Source: Kitasatospora sp. MMS16-BH015
GTDB taxonomy: Bacteria; Actinomycetota; Actinomycetes; Streptomycetales; Streptomycetaceae
Length of the DNA: 64,000 bases
Direction: 5' to 3'
Assembly (NCBI RefSeq): GCF_002943525.1
Contig: NZ_CP025394.1
Span: forward strand, 6,649,001 to 6,713,000
In this document: in pieces, positions 19,121 to 26,956 of the stretch
Numbering within the stretch: the first letter of the stretch is position 1
Layout of the letters: each line of letters starts with the position of its first letter
Program-made: the position numbers and the translations under genes
The notes under the pieces: model-generated
What the model was told of the DNA's origin: nothing
The model's database searches: none
Seen by the model: the letters and a program-made list of their open reading frames with translations, nothing else

Positions 19121-20209
19121 ATGCGTACTGTCGCCGTCGTCGGCACCGGACTGATCGGCACCTCCGCCGCGCTCGCCCTCGCCCGCCGCGGCCTGACGGT
19201 GCACCTGGAGGACGCCGACCCGGACGCCGCCCGCACCGCCGCCTCGCTCGGCGCCGGTACCACCGACCCGGCCGAGGGCCCGGTGGACCTGGCGATCGTC
19301 GCGGTGCCGCCCGCGCTGGTCGGCAAGACGCTGGCCGACTGCCAGCGGCGCGGGCTGGCCCGCTGCTACACCGACGTGGCGAGCGTCAAGGCCGGGCCGC
19401 GCGGCGAGGTGACCGCGCTGGGGCTGGACACCGCCCACTACATCGGCGGCCACCCGATGGCCGGCCGCGAGCGCTCCGGCCCGCTGGCCGCCCGGGCCGA
19501 CCTCTTCGAGGGCCGCCCCTGGGTGCTCACGCCCACCCCCGACACCGACACCGAGACGCTCAACGCCGCGCTCGAACTGGTCGCGCTCTGCGGGGCGATG
19601 CCGATCGTGATGGACGCCGCCGCGCACGACCGCGCCGTGGCACTGGTCTCGCACGCGCCGCAGCTGCTCTCGTCGCTGGTCGCGGCCCGGCTGGAGCACG
19701 CCGACGAGACGGCGATAAGGCTCTCCGGCCAGGGCGTCCGGGACGTGACCCGGATCGCCGCCTCCAACCCGGCGATGTGGGTGGACATCCTCTCCGCCAA
19801 CGCGGGGGTCGTGGCCGACATCCTGGAGGAGCTCGCGGCCGACCTGGGCGAGACGGTCTCCGCACTGCGGCGGCTGGAGGAGAGCGACGAGGGCGAGCGG
19901 CGGGCGGGGGCGGCCGGGATCGAGGCCGTGATGCGGCGCGGCAACTCCGGCCAGGCCCGGATCCCCGGCAAGCACGGCGCCCCGCCCACCCGGTACGAGA
20001 CCCTCGCGGTCGTCCTCGGCGACCAGCCGGGCGAGCTCGGCCGCCTGTTCGGCGAGGTCGGCGCGCTGGGGGTCAACATCGAGGACGTGGTGATCGAGCA
20101 CTCCAGCGGGCAGCAGGTGGGCTTCGTCCAACTTTCGGTCGCGCCGGGCGCGGTGGCGCGGCTGAAGACGGAGCTGCGGGAGCGGGGCTGGAGCGTACGC
20201 TCCGTCTGA
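19121..20209 (+). CDS. tyrA: Prephenate dehydrogenase
   Basis: 362 residues from ATG 19121, with AGGAG 12 bases upstream. It oxidises and decarboxylates prephenate to 4-hydroxyphenylpyruvate in tyrosine synthesis. The Rossmann motif VVGTGLIGTSAALAL is at the N-terminus. GGHPMAGRERSG carries the substrate-binding His, and a C-terminal ACT domain (about 285-362: TLAVVLGDQPGELGRLFGEV) is the likely site of tyrosine feedback. The frame is open far upstream because of high GC, but the protein similarity begins here. Confidence 0.93.
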   Translation: MRTVAVVGTGLIGTSAALALARRGLTVHLEDADPDAARTAASLGAGTTDPAEGPVDLAIVAVPPALVGKTLADCQRRGLARCYTDVASVKAGPRGEVTALGLDTAHYIGGHPMAGRERSGPLAARADLFEGRPWVLTPTPDTDTETLNAALELVALCGAMPIVMDAAAHDRAVALVSHAPQLLSSLVAARLEHADETAIRLSGQGVRDVTRIAASNPAMWVDILSANAGVVADILEELAADLGETVSALRRLEESDEGERRAGAAGIEAVMRRGNSGQARIPGKHGAPPTRYETLAVVLGDQPGELGRLFGEVGALGVNIEDVVIEHSSGQQVGFVQLSVAPGAVARLKTELRERGWSVRSV

Positions 20210-20220
20210 GAACGGTGCGT

Positions 20221-20397
20221 CAGTTGCGCTATCAGGGGAGCGGGGAACGGCGCGAGGTCGGACGAGGCCGGCCTGTCGGCTGTCGCAGGGATCCGGTTGC
20301 ACTACCCGGGGGCGCGAGGAACTGCGCGCGTGCGGCAGGTGACGGCCCGTCGCCTTCCGGTTTCGCGCAGTTCCCCGCGCCCCTGGATAGTGCAACC
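20221..20397. repeat. Interspersed hairpin repeat between tyrA and the mycothiol dehydrogenase gene
   Basis: One half-copy (20221-20254) is followed by a full hairpin with 34-bp arms at 20295-20328 and 20364-20397 (about four mismatches). The shared core is AGGGGCGCGGGGAACTGCGC with GTTGCACTA outside it. It matches the element after the NUDIX gene and the hairpin that hosts the IS30 element. It starts about 11 bases after the tyrA stop and may terminate transcription. Confidence 0.8.
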
Positions 20398-20433
20398 GCG
20401 CCTTGAAAGTGGACTAAACGGAGGTTGGGTCGA

Positions 20434-21519
20434 ATGTCGCAGCAGGTCAGGGGCGTTGTCGCGCGGGGCAAGGGCGAGCCGGTGCGGGTGGAGACCATCG
20501 TGGTCCCCGATCCCGGGCCCGGGGAGGCCGTGGTGAAGGTGCAGGCCTGCGGGGTGTGCCACACCGACCTGCACTACCGGGAGGGCGGGATCAACGACGA
20601 GTTCCCGTTCCTGCTCGGGCACGAGGCGGCGGGCGTGGTGGAGTCGGTGGGCGAGGGCGTCACCGAGGTCGCGCCGGGGGACTTCGTGATCCTCAACTGG
20701 CGGGCGGTCTGCGGGCAGTGCCGGTCCTGTCGGCGCGGGCGGCCGCAGTACTGCTTCGCCACCCACAACGCCAAGCAGCCGATGACGCTGCTGGACGGCA
20801 CGCCGCTCTCGCCGGCGCTCGGCATCGGGGCCTTCGCCGACAAGACGCTGGTCGCGGCCGGCCAGTGCACCAAGGTCGACCCGGCGGCCTCGCCGGCCGC
20901 GGCCGGGCTGCTCGGCTGCGGGGTGATGGCCGGGCTCGGCGCCGCCGTCAACACCGGCGGGGTCGGGCGGGGTGACAGCGTCGCGGTGATCGGCTGCGGC
21001 GGGGTCGGCAACGCGGCGGTGCTGGGCTCCCGGCTGGCCGGGGCGGCGAAGATCATCGCGGTGGACATCGACGACCGCAAGCTCGCCACCGCGCAGCGGC
21101 TGGGCGCCACCCACACCGTCAACTCGTCCCGGGAGGATGCCGTGGAGGCGATCCGCGCGCTGACCGAGGGCAATGGCGCCGACGTGGTGGTCGAGGCGGT
21201 GGGCCGGCCGGAGACGTACAAGCAGGCGTTCTACGCCCGTGACCTGGCGGGTACTGTCGTCCTGGTGGGTGTGCCGACGCCCGAGATGAAGCTGGAGCTG
21301 CCGCTGCTCGACGTCTTCGGTCGCGGCGGTGCGCTCAAGTCCTCGTGGTACGGCGACTGCCTGCCCTCGCGGGACTTCCCGATGCTCATCGATCTCTATC
21401 TGCAAGGACGGCTCGACTTGGACGCCTTCGTCAGCGAAACCATCGCCCTCGACCAGGTCGAGGAGGCCTTCGCCCGGATGCACGGCGGCGACGTGCTGCG
21501 TTCCGTGGTGGTGTTCTGA
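20434..21519 (+). CDS. S-(hydroxymethyl)mycothiol dehydrogenase (zinc alcohol dehydrogenase class)
   Basis: 361 residues from ATG 20434, with GGAGG nine bases upstream. A zinc-dependent medium-chain dehydrogenase: GVCHTDLHY and GHEAAG hold catalytic zinc ligands, CGQCRSCRRGRPQYC the structural zinc, and VIGCGGVGNAAV the NAD-binding turn. The NAKQPMTLLDGTPLSPALG region and the TGDV-like C-terminus (HGGDVLRSVVVF) fit the mycothiol-dependent formaldehyde dehydrogenase subgroup. It would oxidise the formaldehyde-mycothiol adduct to S-formylmycothiol. It overlaps the next gene by TGATG. Confidence 0.88.
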   Translation: MSQQVRGVVARGKGEPVRVETIVVPDPGPGEAVVKVQACGVCHTDLHYREGGINDEFPFLLGHEAAGVVESVGEGVTEVAPGDFVILNWRAVCGQCRSCRRGRPQYCFATHNAKQPMTLLDGTPLSPALGIGAFADKTLVAAGQCTKVDPAASPAAAGLLGCGVMAGLGAAVNTGGVGRGDSVAVIGCGGVGNAAVLGSRLAGAAKIIAVDIDDRKLATAQRLGATHTVNSSREDAVEAIRALTEGNGADVVVEAVGRPETYKQAFYARDLAGTVVLVGVPTPEMKLELPLLDVFGRGGALKSSWYGDCLPSRDFPMLIDLYLQGRLDLDAFVSETIALDQVEEAFARMHGGDVLRSVVVF

Positions 21520-22163
21520 TGCGGCAGCTGCCCCCGGAGCCCGAGATCGAGCAGCTGGTCACGGCCGGCACCTTCTCGCTGGACGGCGGGACGTGGGAGG
21601 TGGAGAACAACGTCTGGATCATCGCCAACGAGTACGACGCCGTGGTGATCGACCCGGCGCACGACGCGGAGGCGATCGCTGCCCGAATCGGCGACCGCAA
21701 CGTGGTGGCGATCATCTGCACCCACGCGCACGACGACCACGTCTCGGCCGCCCCGGCGCTCGCCGCGCTGACCGGCGCGCCGATCCACCTGCACCCCGAC
21801 GACCTGCCGCTCTGGAAGCAGACCCACCCGGGCGACAGCCCGGACGAGGAGCTGCGGGACGGCCAGCGGATCGTGGTCGGCGGGCTCTACCTGCACATCC
21901 GCCACACCCCCGGGCACACCCCGGGCGGCGTGAGCGTCTACGTGCCGGCCCTGGAGGCCGTCTTCACCGGCGACACCCTCTTCCAGGGCGGGCCGGGCGC
22001 CACCGACAAGTCCTTCTCGGACTTCCCGACGATCATCCGCTCGATCGAGGAGCGGCTGCTCACCCTCCCGCCGGAGACCGTGGTGCACACCGGGCACGGC
22101 CCGACCACGACGATCGGTGCGGAGGCTCCGCAGCTGGGCGAGTGGGTGGCCCGGGGCCACTGA
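21519..22163 (+). CDS. Metallo-beta-lactamase-fold hydrolase, likely acting after the mycothiol dehydrogenase
   Basis: 214 residues from ATG 21519, sharing one base with the upstream stop. The dinuclear metal motif HAHDDH is at 69-74, followed by HTPGHTPGG, FTGDTLF and HTGHGPTT, completing the glyoxalase II-like ligand set. Genes of this type sit beside S-(hydroxymethyl)mycothiol dehydrogenase in many actinobacteria, and hydrolysis of S-formylmycothiol to formate and mycothiol is the expected role. That substrate is inferred from context. Confidence 0.85.
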   Translation: MRQLPPEPEIEQLVTAGTFSLDGGTWEVENNVWIIANEYDAVVIDPAHDAEAIAARIGDRNVVAIICTHAHDDHVSAAPALAALTGAPIHLHPDDLPLWKQTHPGDSPDEELRDGQRIVVGGLYLHIRHTPGHTPGGVSVYVPALEAVFTGDTLFQGGPGATDKSFSDFPTIIRSIEERLLTLPPETVVHTGHGPTTTIGAEAPQLGEWVARGH

Positions 22164-22504
22164 GGTCGCGGGTGCCTGCAGTTGCGGCTGCGGCTGTGGG
22201 TGTGGGTGTGGGTGTGGGTGTGGGTGTCTGAGGTTGCGGGTGCCCGGGGTCGCGGGGTGCCTGCTTGCGGCGGCGGGTGGCTTCGTTGCTCGGGCAGCTG
22301 CCGGCGGGTGATTGGTGCGGCGGCTCCACCGGCTCCTCCGTGGAGCTTCGGGTGGGGCCGCCGCCCTGCGGTTCCGGGCTCCGTTCCGGCTGCGGCGGGG
22401 GAGTGCCGCCGGGTCGTCTAACCTTGGTGTAGTCGCCCCGTGGTCTGCCTTCGGCATGCCCGCCGGCCACCCGCCCACAGAACGCATGCAGAAAGGTTCG
22501 CCCC
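22164..22504. other. Intergenic region before cmk
   Basis: These 341 bases have no convincing ORF. They hold the G-rich hexamer array and flanking imperfect repeats of GGTCGCGGGTGCCTGC, then a C/G-rich stretch leading to the cmk ribosome site. No clear promoter hexamers were recognised. Confidence 0.5.
22195..22229 (+). repeat. TGTGGG hexamer array, possible G-quadruplex
   Basis: Five perfect TGTGGG units plus a partial one. Five GGG runs separated by TGT satisfy the usual G3N3 quadruplex pattern on the + strand. Confidence 0.85.
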
Positions 22505-23218
22505 GTGGACACTGCCGACCGAGCCCACGCCCCGGTCGTCGTCGCCATCGACGGACCCTCCGGCTCCGGCAAGTCGACCGTCTCGCGGGCCGTGGCCGCG
22601 CGACTCGGTCTGAGCTTCCTGGACACCGGCGCGATGTACCGGGCGATGACCTGGTGGATGCTGGCCAACGAGGTCGACGTCACCGACGCCGAGGCCGTGG
22701 CCGTGGCTTGCGGGAAGCCGGTCATCGTCTCCGGCGTGGACGCCGCCGGGCCGACCATCACGGTGGACGGCCAGGACGTCTCCGGGCCGATCCGCGGGCC
22801 GGAGGTCACCGCGCAGGTGAGTGCCGTCTCGGCGGTGCCGCAGGTGCGGACGCGGCTGGTCGAGCTGCAGCGCGGCTGCGCGGAGCTCGCCGAGCGCGGG
22901 ATCGTGGCCGAGGGCCGGGACATGGGCACCGTGGTCTTCCCGACCGCCACCGTCAAGGTCTTCCTGACCGCCTCGCAGAACGCCCGCGCCGAGCGGCGGG
23001 CCGCCGAGCTCCGGGCCAAGGGCGTGGACGAGGCGACCATCACCGCGATGGCGGCCGACCTGGCCCGCCGCGACGCCGCCGACTCCTCCCGCGACACCTC
23101 GCCGTTGACCCAGGCGGCGGACGCCGTCCTGGTTGACACCAGCGAGCTGACCCTGGAGCAGGTGATCGAGACGATCACCGCCCTGGTCGAGCAGAAGGCC
23201 GGCCTGACGGCCGTATGA
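22505..23218 (+). CDS. cmk: Cytidylate kinase
   Basis: 237 residues from GTG 22505, with AAAGG upstream. It phosphorylates CMP and dCMP with ATP. The P-loop GPSGSGKST is at about 17-25. FLDTGAMYRAMTWWML and EGRDMGTVVFPTATVKVFLTAS are the standard CMP-binding and lid motifs, and RRDAADSSRDTSPL is also typical. It is normally followed by der, as here, but a 265-base gap with a repeat array separates the two. Confidence 0.96.
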   Translation: MDTADRAHAPVVVAIDGPSGSGKSTVSRAVAARLGLSFLDTGAMYRAMTWWMLANEVDVTDAEAVAVACGKPVIVSGVDAAGPTITVDGQDVSGPIRGPEVTAQVSAVSAVPQVRTRLVELQRGCAELAERGIVAEGRDMGTVVFPTATVKVFLTASQNARAERRAAELRAKGVDEATITAMAADLARRDAADSSRDTSPLTQAADAVLVDTSELTLEQVIETITALVEQKAGLTAV

Positions 23219-23249
23219 CGGCCGTCAGCCGGGCTGTCTTATGGCCGCC

Positions 23250-23402
23250 TGACGCAAACTTAGGCTCGTGCGAGTGTTGCCATCGCACGAACTTTGACCC
23301 CGTACGAACTTTAGTTCCGCGCGAACTTTAGCCTCGTAGGAACGTTGGCATCGCACTGATTTTGCAGTCATGCGAACTTTGCCATCGTACGAATTTTGAC
23401 CT
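23250..23402. repeat. Tandem array of 17-bp degenerate repeats between cmk and der
   Basis: Eight contiguous units of exactly 17 bases begin at 23267, 23284, 23301, 23318, 23335, 23352, 23369 and 23386. A more degenerate one precedes them at 23250. The consensus is about CGTACGAACTTTGNCNT. Best conserved are the CGAACTTT core and the leading CG. The array is much richer in A and T than its surroundings. A 17-base period cannot be codon-driven, so this is not a coding repeat. Confidence 0.9.
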
Positions 23403-23483
23403 GCACCACCCCGCGCTGCCCCTTGTCGGGCAGGTACGCACGGCGCACCCCTGGGAAGGGCTGGGCCGGGAAACGGAACACGC

Positions 23484-24938
23484 ATGAGCAACGAGACCAC
23501 CGCCGGTACCTACGGCGACCTCGACCCCACCGAGTACGCCGAGTTCATGGCGCTGGCCGCCGAGGAGGGCTTTGACCCCGAGGACCTGGCCGGCCTGGAC
23601 GCCCCGCAGGGCCCGCTGCCGGTGCTGGCCGTGGTCGGCCGCCCGAACGTCGGCAAGTCGACCCTGGTCAACCGCATCATCGGCCGCCGCGAGGCCGTCG
23701 TCGAGGACAAGCCGGGCGTCACCCGCGACCGCGTCCAGTACGAGGCGATGTGGAACGGCCGTCGCTTCAAGCTGCTGGACACCGGCGGCTGGGAGATCGA
23801 CGTGCTCGGCATCGACGCCATGGTGGCGGCGCAGGCCGAGCTCGGCATCCAGGAAGCCGACGCCGTGCTCTTCGTGGTGGACGCCACCGTCGGCGCCACC
23901 GACACCGACGAGGCGCTCATCAAGATCATCCGCCGGGCCGGCAAGCCCGTGGTGCTCTGCGCCAACAAGGTGGACGGCCCGTCCACCGAGGCCGAGGCCG
24001 CCTACCTCTGGTCGCTCGGGCTCGGCGAGCCGTACCCCGTCTCGGCCCTGCACGGCCGTGGCTCCGGCGACCTGCTGGACGCCGTGCTGGCCGCGATGCC
24101 CGAGGCGCCGCCGCAGACCTTCGGCAACGGCGTCGAGGGCGGCCCGCGCCGCGTCGCGCTGATCGGCCGGCCGAACGTCGGCAAGTCGAGCCTGCTCAAC
24201 AAGGTGGCCGGCGAGGACCGCGTGGTCGTCAACGAGCTGGCCGGCACCACCCGTGACCCGGTCGACGAGATGATCACGCTCGGCGGCAAGACCTGGAAGT
24301 TCGTCGACACCGCCGGCATCCGCCGCCGGGTGCACCTCACCGCCGGCGCCGACTTCTACGCCTCGCTGCGCACCTCCGCCGCCCTGGAGAAGGCCGAGGT
24401 CGCCGTCGTCCTGATCGACGCCAGCGAGACCCTGGCCGAGCAGGACACCCGGATCATCAGCATGGCCGTCGAGGCCGGCCGCGCGGTCGTCATCGCGTAC
24501 AACAAGTGGGACCAGCTGGACGAGGAGCGCCGCTACTACCTGGAGCGCGAGATCGAGCAGGATCTCGTCCAGGTGCAGTGGGCCCCCCGGGTCAACGTCT
24601 CCGCGCTGACCGGCCGCCACATGGAGAAGCTCGTCCCGGCGATCGAGACCGCGCTGGCCGGCTGGGAGACCCGCATCACCACCGCCCGCCTGAACGCCTT
24701 CCTCGGCGAGCTGGTGGCCTCCCACCCGCACCCCGTCCGCGGTGGCAAGCAGCCGCGCATCCTGTTCGGCACCCAGGCCGGCACCAAGCCGCCGCGCTTC
24801 GTGCTGTTCGCCTCCGGCTTCCTCGAGGCGGGCTACCGCCGTTACGTCGAGCGCCGTCTGCGCGAGGAGTTCGGCTTCGTCGGGACGCCGATCTCGATCT
24901 CGGTGCGGGTGCGGGAGAAGCGCAGCCGCAAGAAGTGA
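23484..24938 (+). CDS. der: GTPase Der (ribosome biogenesis)
   Basis: 484 residues from ATG 23484. Two tandem GTPase domains are visible: the first with GRPNVGKST (52-60), DTGGWE and NKVD, the second with GRPNVGKSS (about 227-235), DTAGIRRR and NKWD. A KH-like C-terminal domain ends in a basic VRVREKRSRKK. Der acts in 50S subunit assembly. The N-terminal 45 residues are an acidic actinobacterial extension. The gene ends just before the hairpin that carries the IS30 element. Confidence 0.97.
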   Translation: MSNETTAGTYGDLDPTEYAEFMALAAEEGFDPEDLAGLDAPQGPLPVLAVVGRPNVGKSTLVNRIIGRREAVVEDKPGVTRDRVQYEAMWNGRRFKLLDTGGWEIDVLGIDAMVAAQAELGIQEADAVLFVVDATVGATDTDEALIKIIRRAGKPVVLCANKVDGPSTEAEAAYLWSLGLGEPYPVSALHGRGSGDLLDAVLAAMPEAPPQTFGNGVEGGPRRVALIGRPNVGKSSLLNKVAGEDRVVVNELAGTTRDPVDEMITLGGKTWKFVDTAGIRRRVHLTAGADFYASLRTSAALEKAEVAVVLIDASETLAEQDTRIISMAVEAGRAVVIAYNKWDQLDEERRYYLEREIEQDLVQVQWAPRVNVSALTGRHMEKLVPAIETALAGWETRITTARLNAFLGELVASHPHPVRGGKQPRILFGTQAGTKPPRFVLFASGFLEAGYRRYVERRLREEFGFVGTPISISVRVREKRSRKK

Positions 24939-25000
24939 GCTGAGCCTCTGAGAGGCGTGAGCGCATGAGAGAGGGGCGCGGGGAACTGGGTGGTTTCTAG

Positions 25001-26296
25001 CGGTCGTTGCAACACGTGGTTGGTTGTCTAGGCCGTGTGGAGTTTATGCAGGCGCTCGGCTGGGGTGTCCCAGTCGAGCGTTTTGCGTGGGCGGCCGTTG
25101 AGTTGGGCGGCGACGGCGGCCAGGTGTTCGGGGCTGTGGACGGACAGGTCGGTGCCCTTGGGGAAGTACTGGCGGAGCAGGCCGTTGGTGTTCTCGTTGG
25201 AGCCGCGCTGCCAGGGGCTGGCGGGGTCGCAGAAGTAGACCGGGACGTCGGTGGCGATCGTGAAGTCGGCGTGCCGGGCCATCTCGGCGCCCTGGTCCCA
25301 GGCCAGGGACCGCCTGAGGTGGGCGGGCAGGGTCTGGACGGTCGCCACGAGGGCGTCGCGGACCTGTTCGGCGCCGCGGCCGGCCGGGAGGTGCAGGAGC
25401 ATGACGTAGCGGGTGGCGCGCTCGACCAGGGTGCCGATCGCCGAGGCGCCGTCCTTGCCGATGATCAGGTCGCCCTCCCAGTGGCCGGGGACGGCCCGGT
25501 CGTCCGCCTCCGCGGGGCGTTCGCTGATCATGACCATGGGGTGGGCGAAGCGGGGGCGGCGGGTGGCGGCCTGCCGGTGCGGGATCCGCCGGGCCCGGCC
25601 GGTGCGCAGGGCGGCGGCGACCTCGCGGCGCAACTCGCCCCGGCCCTGGAGGTAGAGGGTCTGGTAGACGGTTTCGACAGCCACGTGCATCTCCGGCCGG
25701 TCGGGGAAGGTTTCCCGTAGAGCCTGGCAGATCTGCTCCGGGCTCCACCTCAGGTCCAGGAGGTGCTGGATGAAGTCCCGCAGCTCGGGAGTCTGCCCGA
25801 TCTTGCGCGGTTTGGGGCGGGGCCGGCGGGCGTTCGCGCGGGCCTGGGCCGCGTGCGGGCGGTAGGCGCCGCTGACCGGGTGGGCGTTGCGGGTGATCTC
25901 CCGGCTGACGGTGGACGGGCTGCGGCCGAGTTCCGCGGCGATTGCCCGGACGGTGGCCTTCTCCCGCAGCCGGTCGGCGATGTGGATCCGTTCCGCCTCG
26001 GTCAGGAACCGTGACCGCCCTGCCGGCCCGGTCGGCGGCGCCGGCTTCCCGTCGAGGTCGAGGGGAGCCGGCGCCGTGCGCTGGGTGCCGGTCGGCTTGC
26101 GCCCGTTACGCCACTTCTGGCCGGTCCTGCGGTCGACGCCGACGATCCGGCATGCCTCGGTGTTGCTCACGCCCTGCTGCACGAGCCGGGAGTATGCCGC
26201 CCGCTCCCGCAGCAGCTTCCGCCGACCCTGCGGTCTGCGGTTGCCACGGATCTCGAAGTCCATCGCATCCCCTGAACTGGGGTGTTGCAACGACTC
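25001..26296 (-). mobile_element. IS30-family insertion sequence, apparently intact
   Basis: The element has inverted ends GTCGTTGCAACAC (25003-25015; complement 26282-26294) and one full transposase gene. CTAG lies just outside both ends (24997-25000 and 26297-26300) and is either a 4-bp target duplication or part of longer ends, since TTCTAG/CTAGAA also mirror each other. The exact borders are therefore uncertain by a few bases. It sits in the loop of an intergenic hairpin. Confidence 0.88.
25028..26263 (-). CDS. IS30-family transposase
   Basis: 411 residues from ATG 26263 (MDFEIRGN), which has AGGGG at a good distance. The frame is open to a TTG nine codons earlier inside the terminal repeat. 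N-terminal helix-turn-helix segments (SNTEACRIVGVDRRTGQKW and VRAIAAELGRSPSTVSREI) recognise the ends. The DDE catalytic core shows the first Asp in GHWEGDLIIGK, the second in AWDQGAEMARH, and the Glu in NENTNGLLRQYFPKGTD. No frameshift or stop is seen, so it is likely active. Confidence 0.95.
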   Translation of the reverse strand: MDFEIRGNRRPQGRRKLLRERAAYSRLVQQGVSNTEACRIVGVDRRTGQKWRNGRKPTGTQRTAPAPLDLDGKPAPPTGPAGRSRFLTEAERIHIADRLREKATVRAIAAELGRSPSTVSREITRNAHPVSGAYRPHAAQARANARRPRPKPRKIGQTPELRDFIQHLLDLRWSPEQICQALRETFPDRPEMHVAVETVYQTLYLQGRGELRREVAAALRTGRARRIPHRQAATRRPRFAHPMVMISERPAEADDRAVPGHWEGDLIIGKDGASAIGTLVERATRYVMLLHLPAGRGAEQVRDALVATVQTLPAHLRRSLAWDQGAEMARHADFTIATDVPVYFCDPASPWQRGSNENTNGLLRQYFPKGTDLSVHSPEHLAAVAAQLNGRPRKTLDWDTPAERLHKLHTA

Positions 26297-26353
26297 CTAG
26301 AACCCAAGCAGTTCCCCGCGCCCCTCTCGCATGTCCGCTCATGTCCGCAGCGG

Positions 26354-26926
26354 TCAGCGGACCACGTCGTAGACCTGCTTCTGCAGACCGTTGCTGTACA
26401 CCGCCTGCTCGACCAGCTTGAGGTGCTGGGTGTCCTTGTCCGTGGTGCTGAACAGCCGCTTGCCGGCGCCGAGCAGCAGCGGGAAGACCAGCAGGTGGTA
26501 CCGGTCGATCAGGCCCGCGTCCGAGAGGCCGTGGTTGAGGGTGGCGCTGCCGTGGACGATGATCGGGCCGCCCTCGGTCCGCTTGAGCGCGGCCACCTCC
26601 TCCAGCGAGCGCAGGATGGTGGTCTCGCCCCAGTTGGAGACGAGGTCGCCCTCGGTGAGCGTGGTTGAGACCACGTACTTCGGCAGGGTCTTGTAGTGGC
26701 CGAACTCGGCCATGTCCGGCCAGACCTGGCTGAACGCCTGGTAGCTGGTGCGGCCGAGCAGCATGGCGGTGGACTCCTCCTGCTCCCGTCCCTTGAGCTC
26801 GAACGCCTCGGGGACGAACTCGATGTCCTTGAAGGTCCAGCCGGCGTTGCGGTAGCCGGCCTCGCCGCCGGGGGCCTCCACGACGCCGTCGAGCGAGACG
26901 AACGCGGTGCTGATCAGAGTGCGCAT
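26354..26926 (-). CDS. Dihydrofolate reductase-fold protein (RibD C-terminal type)
   Basis: 190 residues from ATG 26926. It begins MRTLISTAFVSLDGVVEAPGG and includes LLGRTSYQAFSQVWP, then GGPIIVHGSATLNHGL and PLLLGAGKRLF, the pattern of the RibD C-terminal/DHFR-like reductases common in actinobacteria. These bind NADPH; the substrate is unknown, and true DHFR activity is not implied. It is convergent with der across the split hairpin and lies 30 bases downstream of the SRPBCC gene, so it may share that transcript. Confidence 0.85.
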   Translation of the reverse strand: MRTLISTAFVSLDGVVEAPGGEAGYRNAGWTFKDIEFVPEAFELKGREQEESTAMLLGRTSYQAFSQVWPDMAEFGHYKTLPKYVVSTTLTEGDLVSNWGETTILRSLEEVAALKRTEGGPIIVHGSATLNHGLSDAGLIDRYHLLVFPLLLGAGKRLFSTTDKDTQHLKLVEQAVYSNGLQKQVYDVVR

Positions 26927-26956
26927 GGTGGGTTCCTCGGGTGGGGGCGGGAGTGG

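Larger units (their letters stand above)
24964..26333. repeat. Intergenic hairpin between der and the DHFR-like gene, split by an IS
   Basis: The left arm (24964-24988) and right arm (26309-26333) are 25 bases each, complementary with one mismatch. Both contain the GGGGCGCGGGGAACTG core of the interspersed repeat. Without the insertion they would form one hairpin with a loop of about 25 bases between two convergent genes, i.e. a two-way terminator. The IS now separates the arms by 1.3 kb. Confidence 0.85.

Noticed and set aside
16706..20209. A very long plus-strand reading frame ending in TyrA
   Set aside because: It is open only because of high GC. The first 2.4 kb read antisense through the DUF4139 gene with unnatural Arg/Gly composition; TyrA similarity starts at 19121.
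22195..22229. A chromosome telomere or end repeat
   Set aside because: Streptomycete telomeres are palindromic blocks bound by terminal proteins, not G-rich hexamers, and housekeeping genes continue on both sides.
23250..23402. A CRISPR array
   Set aside because: The 17-bp units are directly adjacent with no spacers, and no cas genes are present.
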